Source: Paenibacillus sp. Marseille-Q4541
Lineage (GTDB): Bacteria > Bacillota > Bacilli > Paenibacillales > Paenibacillaceae
Assembly: GCF_018310695.1 (NCBI RefSeq)
Contig: NZ_JAGXCY010000016.1
Span: 1 to 64,000, forward strand
Length of the DNA stretch: 64,000 nt
Reading direction: 5' to 3'
A program made the translations under genes and the position numbers. The notes beneath the pieces are model-generated. The model was given only the letters and a program-made list of their open reading frames with translations, was not told the origin of the DNA and did not search any database. How positions within the stretch are numbered: position 1 is the stretch's first letter; each line of letters opens with the position of its first letter. Positions 1-7,951 of the stretch are shown here, in pieces.

Positions 1-36
1 AATTTATACCAATTATGTAAAAAAGAGGTGATTTAA

Positions 37-1032
37 ATGTCAGATCTTCTCTCTTATATCTCCTACTTTTACGAATGTCGAAAAATCCAGCTCCTTCTCC
101 TCTTACATGAAAAAAAACTGCCTGTAGAGCTGCTGTTCTATAATGCATATGAAAGTACCAATTTATTTTATGATCATCTGTTCGTTCAGGATCAGAGTCG
201 CTGGTCATATGATGGATATTCCATCACTCGAGAGGATTTAGAACTTTTGAATGTGCATATGGAAGAATTAATTATACCTATACTCTCGGAAGACGAATTA
301 GATTTATTACTGAAAGAAAGACTGATAAATAATCAATTTATTTATATTTGGGGTAATCTTGATTATCTTCCTCACTGGGTCTATGGCCGAGATTATCTCG
401 TCAAAGGTTCCCTGCATTCTGTATTGATTAAAGATTATCAAATGAATGAAGACAAAACCTTATACCTGCTGCAAGATAACTTTCCTGAGTATTGCGATTA
501 CGTAGATAGTAGCATCATTAAGAATGCGATTTTCAAGGGCGACCCGGAGTGGACTCACCTATTAACCTTCGTTCGTCTTTCTGGCATAGATGAACAGACA
601 ATCATAGAATCTATCACCAATAAATTTACGGTGTGGCGTCAAAATTTGGTTGATGACTTTCAGTTTTACGATCACATTCAATACTTAATTGAACAAGAAC
701 CTAATGATCCACACGCATTCTATGAAAGGCTTGAGCATGCTTTATCACTAGTATCCGGTTCTCGGTATCTGTTTAGCCGTTTCTTAGAATACACCGGTGT
801 CTCCGAAGAACTCGTAGCGAGTTTAGATCGATGCGGTCAAATAGCCAAAAGAATGAAAGATGCTTTTACGAAGGCCGCCATAAGCGGCAAGATTAACCGG
901 AGCAAGCTGTCACCATTATGTACAGAGCTAAAGCATCTAGAAATGGAATGCTTTCAAACATTAACAAGTGACAACTTTGCTCCGATCTTATCTATTCCTA
1001 CTTTGACCTCTAGTTCATCACGATCTAAGTGA
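37..1032 (+). CDS. BtrH-like papain-fold acyltransferase candidate
   Basis: A 331-residue protein starting at ATG 37 behind GAGGTG. The first 160 residues resemble the butirosin biosynthesis protein H N-terminal family (papain/C39-like fold). Cys14 lies near the start, then comes a hydrophobic strand with DYLPHW (109-114), His127 in SLHSVLI, and Asp147 in LLQDNFP; these would form a Cys-His-Asp triad. The C-terminal half is helical and unassigned. In the known family, BtrH moves an acyl group from a carrier protein to an aminoglycoside. The gene is convergent with the radical SAM gene (7 bp apart) and close to a carrier protein and an ATP-grasp ligase, so acyl transfer is a reasonable inference. 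It could instead be a C39-type peptidase. The family match was made by eye and sequence identity is probably low. Confidence 0.55.
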   Translation: MSDLLSYISYFYECRKIQLLLLLHEKKLPVELLFYNAYESTNLFYDHLFVQDQSRWSYDGYSITREDLELLNVHMEELIIPILSEDELDLLLKERLINNQFIYIWGNLDYLPHWVYGRDYLVKGSLHSVLIKDYQMNEDKTLYLLQDNFPEYCDYVDSSIIKNAIFKGDPEWTHLLTFVRLSGIDEQTIIESITNKFTVWRQNLVDDFQFYDHIQYLIEQEPNDPHAFYERLEHALSLVSGSRYLFSRFLEYTGVSEELVASLDRCGQIAKRMKDAFTKAAISGKINRSKLSPLCTELKHLEMECFQTLTSDNFAPILSIPTLTSSSSRSK

Positions 1033-1039
1033 ACATTGG

Positions 1040-1090
1040 TTAACGCCCATAGTTATACAACAGAACGCATCTTGAACAGATGGGCGTTAA
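1040..1090. repeat. Perfect 11-bp inverted repeat at convergent gene ends
   Basis: TTAACGCCCAT (1040-1050) and ATGGGCGTTAA (1080-1090) are perfect reverse complements around a 29-base loop. The left arm holds the radical SAM stop codon, so the repeat covers the last 17 codons of that gene. No T-run follows on either strand, so it is not a standard terminator. It may reduce read-through between the two convergent genes. Confidence 0.5.
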
Positions 1091-2212
1091 TCCCTCTCCA
1101 AGTGTTTCCCGATGTTTCTGAAAATTCTCACTATGAAATACTTCCGTGAGCTCTGCTTCATTTAGATCACCTAAGGTAAACTCAGGGAAAAACTTACACG
1201 GATTCACTTTCCCATCGGGCATCACATCAAGCCGATTGGCAATGGATAGACATTGTCCCCGTTCCATCGCAGGTTTTTCAGAACCAAGAACAAACGCTTC
1301 TACTTCATCTTGTTCAAGGGCAGGTTGGAAACGAATTCTATTCTTCCATACTCGCTCGTTGATCCGCTGCATCTCTGCTTTTAATGGTTCTATATTCTGT
1401 GGCGATACTCGGAATGAAAATGAGTGCCAGCTATAACGCTGTTGCTGCTGTATTGCTTCGAGCCAGTGGAAATGTTCTTCGTAGTAATCGTCCATCTTAG
1501 TGGCAATATCTTCTGGGATGTACCACGGAAATACGAAATATACAGTATCTACGCCCAAATCTTCAAAATAAGCCATAAAGTCGTATAGTTTAGTAACCAT
1601 GGAATCACTGATGGTGAGACTGATCGAAATTCTTCCTTTGTATTCACCTGTCCGTTGCAATTCAAGCAGCATGTTAATCATGTGCACTACTTTCTTAAAT
1701 GTTCCTTTTCCCCGAATCGCATCATTTTCTTCTTCAAAACCATCCAAGCTGATGAGAAGTGTCATGTCTTCTGATATTTTCAGAATAGAATCGAGATTTT
1801 TCTCGATAAGGAGTGCATTCGTGCAAATGGTTGTATTCCGAGGATCCCGGTACAGTAAATCCGCTAACTCTTTAAACTTACTGTAAAATAACGGTTCTCC
1901 ACCCCATAAAAACAATCTTGATTTTCGCTCACGAGTTTGTTCAAGAATGCTTTCGAGCATAGAAAACTCGATTTCCTGATTTTTTGTTTCTTTGGCCATA
2001 TCGTGATGAAACCCATCATTTGCCCATTCAAAGCAGTGCTTACATCGTAAATTACAACCATTGTTTAGTTTAATACCAATATCGTCAGGAAGATCCAATG
2101 CAAACGTGGGGTCCTGCTTTTGAGCTCTACTTGCCTTTGACATGTTTTGGATTGTACGCTTCACATTTTCAAAAGTGTTTCGGTCGAACTTTGTTAGTGT
2201 TTTCGGTTGCAT
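1040..2212 (-). CDS. Radical SAM/SPASM domain enzyme
   Basis: A 390-residue radical SAM enzyme. The cluster-binding motif is CNLRCKHC (Cys53, Cys57, Cys60), followed by the SAM-binding LWGGEP. The C-terminal SPASM-type region has further cysteines (GQC, NPCKFF and Cys379/Cys382 in PICSRC) for auxiliary iron-sulfur clusters. The frame is open up to 2257, but GGAGAGGGG sits 7 bases before ATG 2212, so that start is preferred. It is the last gene of the leftward cluster, 63 bp after the carrier protein. SPASM enzymes modify peptides or oxidise sugars and cyclitols (BtrN in butirosin does the latter). With no obvious precursor peptide, a small or carrier-bound substrate is more likely, but this is not proven. 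Confidence 0.85.
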   Translation of the reverse strand: MQPKTLTKFDRNTFENVKRTIQNMSKASRAQKQDPTFALDLPDDIGIKLNNGCNLRCKHCFEWANDGFHHDMAKETKNQEIEFSMLESILEQTRERKSRLFLWGGEPLFYSKFKELADLLYRDPRNTTICTNALLIEKNLDSILKISEDMTLLISLDGFEEENDAIRGKGTFKKVVHMINMLLELQRTGEYKGRISISLTISDSMVTKLYDFMAYFEDLGVDTVYFVFPWYIPEDIATKMDDYYEEHFHWLEAIQQQQRYSWHSFSFRVSPQNIEPLKAEMQRINERVWKNRIRFQPALEQDEVEAFVLGSEKPAMERGQCLSIANRLDVMPDGKVNPCKFFPEFTLGDLNEAELTEVFHSENFQKHRETLGEGLTPICSRCVLLYNYGR

Positions 2213-2275
2213 TTTGGTTCCCCTCTCCATAATGAATATAAGTGAAGCACGTTCCATCGTGTCTTAGCGCTTTCT

Positions 2276-2521
2276 TTAGACAGCCGCCTTCTCCCTCTCC
2301 AGGAAAGAAACAAAAGTCTCTATAGAACACATATGTTCATAGTCAAATGTCTCAAAAGCAATTTCCATATCAAAGGCATCTTCAATTGCCAGAACAAAAT
2401 TGATCATTTGCAAAGAATCCAAACCAATATCTTCAATTATATTTGCTTGAGGAGTTAACGTTGACATCAGTTCCGGTGATCCCTTAATCTCACATAAAAT
2501 AGTCATAACGGTTTGAATCAT
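2276..2521 (-). CDS. Stand-alone acyl carrier protein
   Basis: An 81-residue protein of typical carrier length. The phosphopantetheine site is GLDSLQM with Ser36, preceded by an acidic helix and followed by FVLAIEDAF, which fits helix II. ATG 2521 follows AAAGGAGG. It is free-standing, with no ketosynthase or NRPS module nearby, and is flanked by glycosyltransferase and radical SAM genes on the same strand. The ATP-grasp ligase two genes upstream could load an amino acid onto it, as BtrJ does for BtrI in butirosin. It is not the fatty-acid acpP, whose neighbours would be fab genes. Confidence 0.85.
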   Translation of the reverse strand: MIQTVMTILCEIKGSPELMSTLTPQANIIEDIGLDSLQMINFVLAIEDAFDMEIAFETFDYEHMCSIETFVSFLEREKAAV

Positions 2522-2536
2522 TGTTTATTCCTCCTT

Positions 2537-2628
2537 TTATTTATGCATGCAATAAGAAAACGCTCGTCTATGAATCTGCACCCTGCATGTCCACATGTAT
2601 TTCACTACACGCTACCTGTACTTCGCAT
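2537..2628 (-). CDS. Two coupled micro-ORFs (7 and 22 codons), uncertain
   Basis: The 110-bp gap between glycosyltransferase and carrier protein holds two tiny frames. The last codons of the glycosyltransferase (TGG GGG AGG TGA) supply a strong ribosome site 6 bases before ATG 2628, which opens MRSTGSV and stops at TAG. That stop overlaps a GTG at 2605 (TAGTG), which opens a 22-codon frame beginning MKYMWTCRVQ and ending at 2537, just before the carrier protein's own ribosome site. The peptide has two Cys and several basic residues. They may be a translated leader, a peptide substrate, or chance. No family is recognised. Confidence 0.25.
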
Positions 2629-2631
2629 GCA

Positions 2632-3732
2632 TCACCTCCCCCATGTAATATCATCTATTAAATTAACTACATGATGCTTCGTATTACATAAGTTACGGTG
2701 AAGATCTTCAAGTACATGCATAGCATAATTTTGTTCTTTCCAAGTATCGTAGTTTATTCCAAGACCGAGTTCTTCCCATAATTCTGCGTTTGCTCGTTCA
2801 TGATCTCCGAAAGGTTCAAGAAAAATTAATGGAGTAGCAGAAGACAATGAATCGAGTAAAGTTGCTCCCCCTGCCTTGCTAATAATCCCAATACTATTCC
2901 TTATCAAATCAAATACCTTTGAATATTTGCCTTCATTCTCAAACCTTAAGGTGTCACCCTTACCACGAATTTGTGCAAACGGAGGAAAATCAAATTCATT
3001 ATCGTTATTACGTTGCCACGGGTTCCATGTTGGATCCATCATATAATAATGATGAGAAATACGATCAAGTGTCTCAAATGAGATATCCTCGTCATAGTAG
3101 GCAATGATATTCAGTGGGATATGGTTCATCGTAAGTTCGGCAATTTTGCTCTTATATGTACCAATTCCCCAACCACCGCCGTGTATCAAAAGTCGTTTAT
3201 CCCTTCTCTGAAAAGGGACAGGTTCTTCCTCGCTAACGACAATCGTTTGCTTAATCTTGTTCTCACCAGCTGGATACAACCATATGTTGTCAAACTGGTT
3301 ACATCTCTCCCCGTAGACACTAAAGGACGGCGTGTCGCTTGCGTCAAGACGAATGAGTCGAATGTCCAATTCAGCGAAAGGCATCATATCTCGGTATCGC
3401 TCCAACACGGGAATCCAAAATCCAGTTAATGCGAGAAATGTTCTTCTACCGTTCTGCTTCCATTGTTGTAGAAGTACATTTACGCTATCCTCGCCTAGGC
3501 TGCTCCGAGTATCTTTAGCTAATTTATATCCCATCTTGGCAACTTTGAAGTTGTCATGAAAAGCCTTTCGGTAACTCGGAATTTTCTCCCTTGTCTCTTG
3601 ATCGTACAAATGTTCCAACATAAAAATATCTGCTGGTAGCCCTTGATCCCGAAATTGAATCTGCAGTAGCTTTGCTGGTATATACACACCTAATGAATTT
3701 CCTGCGCTAAGAATTGTTATCGTCTCTGACAA
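2632..3732 (-). CDS. GT-B fold glycosyltransferase (MurG/UGT-like)
   Basis: A 366-residue protein with the two-lobe GT-B layout. The N-terminal ITILSAGNSLGVYIPAKLL resembles the acceptor lobe loop. The C-terminal region IISKAGGATLLDSLSS... PLIFLEPFGDHERANA (about 285-320) is the nucleotide-sugar-binding signature of GT28/GT1 enzymes. The start is TTG 3732 behind AAGGAGGGA. No signal peptide or membrane anchor is seen. It lies between the ATP-grasp ligase (23 bp upstream) and the carrier protein, so it probably puts a sugar on the cluster product. Donor and acceptor cannot be read from sequence. Confidence 0.7.
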   Translation of the reverse strand: MSETITILSAGNSLGVYIPAKLLQIQFRDQGLPADIFMLEHLYDQETREKIPSYRKAFHDNFKVAKMGYKLAKDTRSSLGEDSVNVLLQQWKQNGRRTFLALTGFWIPVLERYRDMMPFAELDIRLIRLDASDTPSFSVYGERCNQFDNIWLYPAGENKIKQTIVVSEEEPVPFQRRDKRLLIHGGGWGIGTYKSKIAELTMNHIPLNIIAYYDEDISFETLDRISHHYYMMDPTWNPWQRNNDNEFDFPPFAQIRGKGDTLRFENEGKYSKVFDLIRNSIGIISKAGGATLLDSLSSATPLIFLEPFGDHERANAELWEELGLGINYDTWKEQNYAMHVLEDLHRNLCNTKHHVVNLIDDITWGR

Positions 3733-3755
3733 GTATCAATCCCTCCTTGTAGGAT

Positions 3756-5033
3756 TTAAGAGGATGTTTGCAACAGAGTAAACTGCTCAAACTTATGCAG
3801 CATATCGTTTAATTTGGTAGCTTGATTTCCGTAGAAAAGAACAAAGATACGATATAGATGATGATCTGGTTGATGACAAGAAGCAAAAGTATAGATGGTG
3901 AATTGATGTTCCTCATCAGGCTGAAGGTCGGTCTCGAGTCTGGATTTCAACTCGTCAAATTGGAGTGAACCCTTTGTCTCAAAACGGATATAACGACTTT
4001 CCACATATTTATAAAGTGGCAGTAGCGACTCAATCAGCGGCAGCATGTAGGTAACCTGCGTAAAACGGCCGTTAATTTCAATAACGGGATAGAGATCGTT
4101 CTTCGCATCAAGAATGGAGTCAACTCCCGCAATTCCCTGATAACCAAGTTCCCTCAGTACAGCCCCAAGTCGTAGAATTTCGATCTTGTAATGTTCCACA
4201 ACAGCAGAATCATAAGAAGGGGTATAGTTCGTGCCAATATATACTCCGTATTCATTAATTTTCTGTTCTGTAATCGCAAGCAAATCTGCGGAATAAGGAC
4301 CAATCCATAGCTGAGCGTTTAACGATTGCTTGGTTGGATGCCAGGATTCCAAGAGCAACTCAAAGGAAGTTCTCCGTTTACGGATGTAGGCCAACAATTG
4401 ATTGAATTTGAGTTCATTCTCAATTATCGTTAGTCCCTTACCGGAGGAACCATATGCTTGTTTCAATACCGCTTTCGAATATCCGGATGCATGAATTTCA
4501 CTGTACGCTCTCTCTAGCTCTTGCGGATTACTACAAAACCAACCTTGCGTCACGCAAAACTTGTTTTCTTCAGCAAGCCTTCTAGTAACATATTTACTAT
4601 TTATGTGTTTCACTACATCCGCATCCGAATCGATCAAGTCCCATTCATACTTTTTGGCAAGTTCAATATTTTCTAGGGTTAAAATAAAGGGCATAAAAGT
4701 AAACGTTTCTGGTAACCAACTAGCTGTACATTCTGCTACCTTCCTAGCATCTGTTGTCACACAAATTTGTGGAAGCCTGCCAAGGCAGCTCTGCACATAC
4801 TTTAAAAAACTCGGTTCAGGAGGATGCTGCAGCCAGACAATGTCTTGTGGTTCTGCAATCCATAACATTTGCTGTTCTTGCTGTTCAATTAACGTCTGCT
4901 GGTGCGGATTCACAAACGAGGGGAATAGGCTCACCTCATTCCAGTGTTGATCTTCATTGAAGTTCGCCTGCCATAAGACGCGCTCTGGTCTCGTCTTGCG
5001 AAAAGGTTCAAAGTAAATATGGTGATCATTCAT
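3756..5033 (-). CDS. ATP-grasp ligase, BtrJ-like candidate
   Basis: A 425-residue ATP-grasp enzyme. The glycine-rich phosphate loop is KQAYGSSGKGL (about 191-201), and metal-binding Glu319, Asn321 and Arg323 sit in VIEINGRF. ATG 5033 is chosen (behind GGAGGGGGCAGGAAC); the frame is open to 5057. ATP-grasp ligases activate a carboxylate as acyl phosphate and join it to an amine or thiol. Next to a lone carrier protein and a BtrH-like gene, the nearest functional parallel is BtrJ, which attaches glutamate to carrier protein BtrI. A peptide-bond-forming L-amino-acid ligase is an alternative. Amino-acid specificity is unknown. Confidence 0.7.
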   Translation of the reverse strand: MNDHHIYFEPFRKTRPERVLWQANFNEDQHWNEVSLFPSFVNPHQQTLIEQQEQQMLWIAEPQDIVWLQHPPEPSFLKYVQSCLGRLPQICVTTDARKVAECTASWLPETFTFMPFILTLENIELAKKYEWDLIDSDADVVKHINSKYVTRRLAEENKFCVTQGWFCSNPQELERAYSEIHASGYSKAVLKQAYGSSGKGLTIIENELKFNQLLAYIRKRRTSFELLLESWHPTKQSLNAQLWIGPYSADLLAITEQKINEYGVYIGTNYTPSYDSAVVEHYKIEILRLGAVLRELGYQGIAGVDSILDAKNDLYPVIEINGRFTQVTYMLPLIESLLPLYKYVESRYIRFETKGSLQFDELKSRLETDLQPDEEHQFTIYTFASCHQPDHHLYRIFVLFYGNQATKLNDMLHKFEQFTLLQTSS

Positions 5034-5062
5034 GTTCCTGCCCCCTCCTATTCTCATTCACA

Positions 5063-5872
5063 TCATAAATTTGAACTGGTATAGATCTTTAGCGCACGCT
5101 TCCAAAGAAGACGAATCAGTATGAAAAATAAAATGGGTGAAAGAATACCCCACATGATTTCAACTGCCGTTAGTTTATGGAGTACAAGTAAAGGGGCGAA
5201 ATTCGTAATGATAAACACAGGAATAATAAAGATACCTATTCGCTGTATCCATTTGTTATAGATCATGTAAGGCATGTTGTTTGCATCCCATACGGAATAT
5301 GAGATCTCACTGGCAGCTGTTGTATTCACAAACCAGAATGACAATAGCGAAGGAATGATCATAATACAGTAGGTCATGATCAAACCTGCAATTAAAAAAC
5401 CGATAAATAACGTTACATTCAAAAAAGTGAACGGGATTTCCGAAGCACTCCAACCGGCTGCAACCATAACTGCTCCAGCAATGATGTTCGGAATCGGCAT
5501 TCCCACCTCGATATACCTTACTGAGATGAGAAATTGGAGCGATATAGGCTTAACCATCAATAGATCAAGCATCCCACTTCGGACATATTCGGTTAATCGT
5601 TGAAAGTTGTTATAGAACAATCCCATGAAAATTCCTGTTAGCAAAATATGTGTCCCCATAAACATTAAGATCGTATCTGGTGTCATACCATCAATATGAA
5701 CATTCGTTTTATAGACGACGACAACATACAGAAGTTTAGCCATGAGAAAAGCTGTCTCTACGAATATTCCGGTAATAAAATTAATGCGGTATTCCATCTG
5801 TGAAATGACCGAGTTTTTTATGAACAACGCGAGAATATACATATGCCGTCTTACTTCGAATACAAGGTTCAA
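5063..5872 (-). CDS. ABC-2 type export permease (second subunit)
   Basis: About 269 residues with six predicted membrane segments, of the ABC-2 permease family represented by DUF990-type exporters. It begins directly after the preceding permease stop codon. Two adjacent TTG codons (5875, 5872) follow TTAGGAGG; the second has the better 7-base spacing. A later ATG at 5842 has no ribosome site. It pairs with the permease at 5876-6682 and the ATPase at 6679-7659 as a heteromeric exporter, presumably for the cluster product and self-protection. Confidence 0.8.
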   Translation of the reverse strand: MNLVFEVRRHMYILALFIKNSVISQMEYRINFITGIFVETAFLMAKLLYVVVVYKTNVHIDGMTPDTILMFMGTHILLTGIFMGLFYNNFQRLTEYVRSGMLDLLMVKPISLQFLISVRYIEVGMPIPNIIAGAVMVAAGWSASEIPFTFLNVTLFIGFLIAGLIMTYCIMIIPSLLSFWFVNTTAASEISYSVWDANNMPYMIYNKWIQRIGIFIIPVFIITNFAPLLVLHKLTAVEIMWGILSPILFFILIRLLWKRALKIYTSSNL

Positions 5873-5875
5873 CAA

Positions 5876-6682
5876 TTAGCCTCCTAATCCTAGATATCTT
5901 TTCATTCCGAGTTTCCAAACAAGATGGCAAATCAGCAGCATAAGAACAACCCACACTCCTTGCCCAATCATTCCCTGCCACATGTCTAATCCAGATATTC
6001 TGCCATTCAATAAATTGACAGGAAAGTAAATGAGATAATAGAAAGGCATAAATCGAAATATAAGCTGCACACGTTCTCCGAAAATCTCGAGTGGGAACAT
6101 TCCACCGCTCATAATATTAATCAGAAGACTCGTAACTACGAAGAAATACGAAATTTCAGATAACCAGAAGGCAACTGCACAAACCGCATACGAAATTAGA
6201 AAACTAAGGATAATCGCTAAGAAGAGAGTAAAGAAAAAGAGAATCATACGTTCATCCATCATTTGAAGTTGATAGAAATTATTCAGTGCGAAGGTTAAAC
6301 TAACAATGAGCAAAATGGAGATGATAAAGTAAATTAGGCGCTGTCCAATATATGAGCTGATTCGATAACCAAAATAATAGATCGGTTGGATGATATATTT
6401 GTTCAATCCTCCGCTTTTAATATCTTCGGCAATAGAGTATTCAATATTGGTAATGACAAGCTTAGATACCACCGCGGCTAGAATGGTATACATGATAATT
6501 TCTTGATAAGAATACCCGAATACGACATTCTCACCAGAACTAGCATATACCGCTGTCCAAATATAATATTGTACAATCATCGGGAAGAACGCACTTAGCA
6601 GAGATAGAAAAAAATTAAACCGATACTCCAGTGAGCTTTGGAAACCAATTCGAAAGGAGACCACATATTTATTCCTAATCAT
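5876..6682 (-). CDS. ABC-2 type export permease (first subunit)
   Basis: A 268-residue hydrophobic protein with about six membrane helices. It has the family's typical start (SFRIGFQSSLEYRFNFF) and an IKSGGLNKYIIQP-type cytoplasmic loop as in other ABC2_membrane_6 proteins. Its ATG overlaps the ATPase stop codon by four bases (ATGA), so the two are translationally coupled. It forms the membrane part of the exporter together with the next gene. Confidence 0.82.
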   Translation of the reverse strand: MIRNKYVVSFRIGFQSSLEYRFNFFLSLLSAFFPMIVQYYIWTAVYASSGENVVFGYSYQEIIMYTILAAVVSKLVITNIEYSIAEDIKSGGLNKYIIQPIYYFGYRISSYIGQRLIYFIISILLIVSLTFALNNFYQLQMMDERMILFFFTLFLAIILSFLISYAVCAVAFWLSEISYFFVVTSLLINIMSGGMFPLEIFGERVQLIFRFMPFYYLIYFPVNLLNGRISGLDMWQGMIGQGVWVVLMLLICHLVWKLGMKRYLGLGG

Positions 6683-7659
6683 GCGCTACCACTATAAAGT
6701 CCGACAATGCCATCTTCAATCTTCGGATCTTCTACCGTAAAATCCACAACAGGGAACTTGTCCAACAAGTACTGCAAGCAGATTCTCACTTCTTCTTTGC
6801 CCACCTCGATGACAGAATAGGAGCCATCCGTCTCCTTGACCTCACCAAATGCTCTTAGTAGTTCCGTTGAAATTGGTTCCGAAAAATACAACGTAATTAA
6901 CTTTCGTTCATCTTTATATGTATTTACTTTTTTCAGTTCCCCATCGTATAAAATTGAGCCTGCGTTAATCAAGATGACCCTTGAGCAGAGATCCTCAATA
7001 TCCTTCATATAATGGCTCGTTAATATGACAGTAGCGTGGTATTGCTCGTTATAATATTTCAGAAAATTACGGACTGATCTTTGCGACATCATATCTAGCC
7101 CAATTGTTGGCTCATCGAGAAACATCAGCTTCGGTCTGTGAATCAAAGAAGCGATGAGTTCCATCTTCATTCGCTCTCCCAAGGAAAGTCTACGCACCTG
7201 CACACCTAGAAGTTCTTTCACATCAAGCAACTCCGACAGTTCTTCGAGTGTTCTTTGATAACTTTCATCAGGCACCTGATAAATACATTTATTCAGAAAT
7301 ATAGATTCTCCAGCCGGCAAATCAGGCCATAACTGGCTTTTCTGACCCATAACTATGGAAAATATTTGTTTGAATTGCTTTTTGCGTTCCCAGGGGGTAT
7401 ATCCAAAAATATTTACGGTTCCTGAGGTTGGATACAAAATACCTGATAACATTTTGAGTGTAGTCGTCTTGCCTGCTCCATTAGGTCCGAGAAATCCAAC
7501 CATTTCACCTTCCTCAATGGAAAATGACACATCATTAACGGCTTTTTTCACAAGTTTCTGCCGAAAAAACAAGTTTTGGAGAGATTTCCTCATTCCAATT
7601 TCTTTTTTGTAATATTCAAATTCTTTTTGCAAATGACGGACTTCTATGGCATTACTCAT
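6679..7659 (-). CDS. ABC transporter ATP-binding protein (exporter)
   Basis: A 326-residue ABC ATPase. The Walker A motif is GPNGAGKTT, the signature is LSLGERMKMEL, Walker B is LMFLDEP, and the switch histidine is in LTSHYMKD. The extra N-terminal stretch before Walker A and the C-terminal tail resemble the NatA/DrrA-like ATPases that pair with DUF990-type permeases. ATG 7659 follows GGAGGGAATGGAAC. It is the first gene of the leftward run that continues through the permeases, ligase, glycosyltransferase, carrier protein and radical SAM gene, so the run is probably one transcript. Confidence 0.9.
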   Translation of the reverse strand: MSNAIEVRHLQKEFEYYKKEIGMRKSLQNLFFRQKLVKKAVNDVSFSIEEGEMVGFLGPNGAGKTTTLKMLSGILYPTSGTVNIFGYTPWERKKQFKQIFSIVMGQKSQLWPDLPAGESIFLNKCIYQVPDESYQRTLEELSELLDVKELLGVQVRRLSLGERMKMELIASLIHRPKLMFLDEPTIGLDMMSQRSVRNFLKYYNEQYHATVILTSHYMKDIEDLCSRVILINAGSILYDGELKKVNTYKDERKLITLYFSEPISTELLRAFGEVKETDGSYSVIEVGKEEVRICLQYLLDKFPVVDFTVEDPKIEDGIVGLYSGSA

Positions 7660-7728
7660 GTTCCATTCCCTCCCTCCAGAAATAAAATCATCTTCATGAA
7701 AACCAAAATACGACCATAATATTCATTA

Positions 7729-7758
7729 ATTGTAAGTAAATGTATTATCCTCTGTCTA
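7729..7758 (-). promoter_or_regulatory. Possible sigma-A promoter of the biosynthetic operon
   Basis: On the minus strand, TAGACA (7753-7758) and TACAAT (7729-7734) are separated by 18 bases, about 70 bases before ATG 7659. Both boxes deviate from consensus, so this is only the best match in the gap. The rest of 7660-7865 is AT-rich with nothing else recognised. Confidence 0.25.
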
Positions 7759-7865
7759 GAGAACGATCTGATGATTGAGGGGGAAAATATTAAGATATGT
7801 TAGTAGTTACATGTTAGATAGATAACAAAATAAGCAAATTCTAATGAGGAAAAGAGTTGCATACA

Positions 7866-7902
7866 TAAAAAATCCGCACAAACTTTTTCGTTTGTACGGA
7901 TT
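7866..7902 (-). terminator. Rho-independent terminator after the DUF1648 gene
   Basis: Arms at 7871-7883 and 7890-7902 pair over 13 bp with one mismatch around a 6-base loop. On the minus strand the hairpin is followed by a T-run, 50 bases past the stop of the gene at 7952. It separates that gene from the biosynthetic operon. Confidence 0.85.
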
Positions 7903-7951
7903 CTTGGAATTTGAAATGGAGTAAACAATTGAGGATACATATGTCTCGGTT

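Noticed and set aside
37-7659. Classifying the first cluster as a RiPP locus because of the radical SAM/SPASM enzyme
   Set aside because: No convincing precursor peptide or RRE-type protein was found; the carrier protein and ATP-grasp ligase fit an acyl-carrier pathway better. The 22-codon frame is kept only as a weak alternative.
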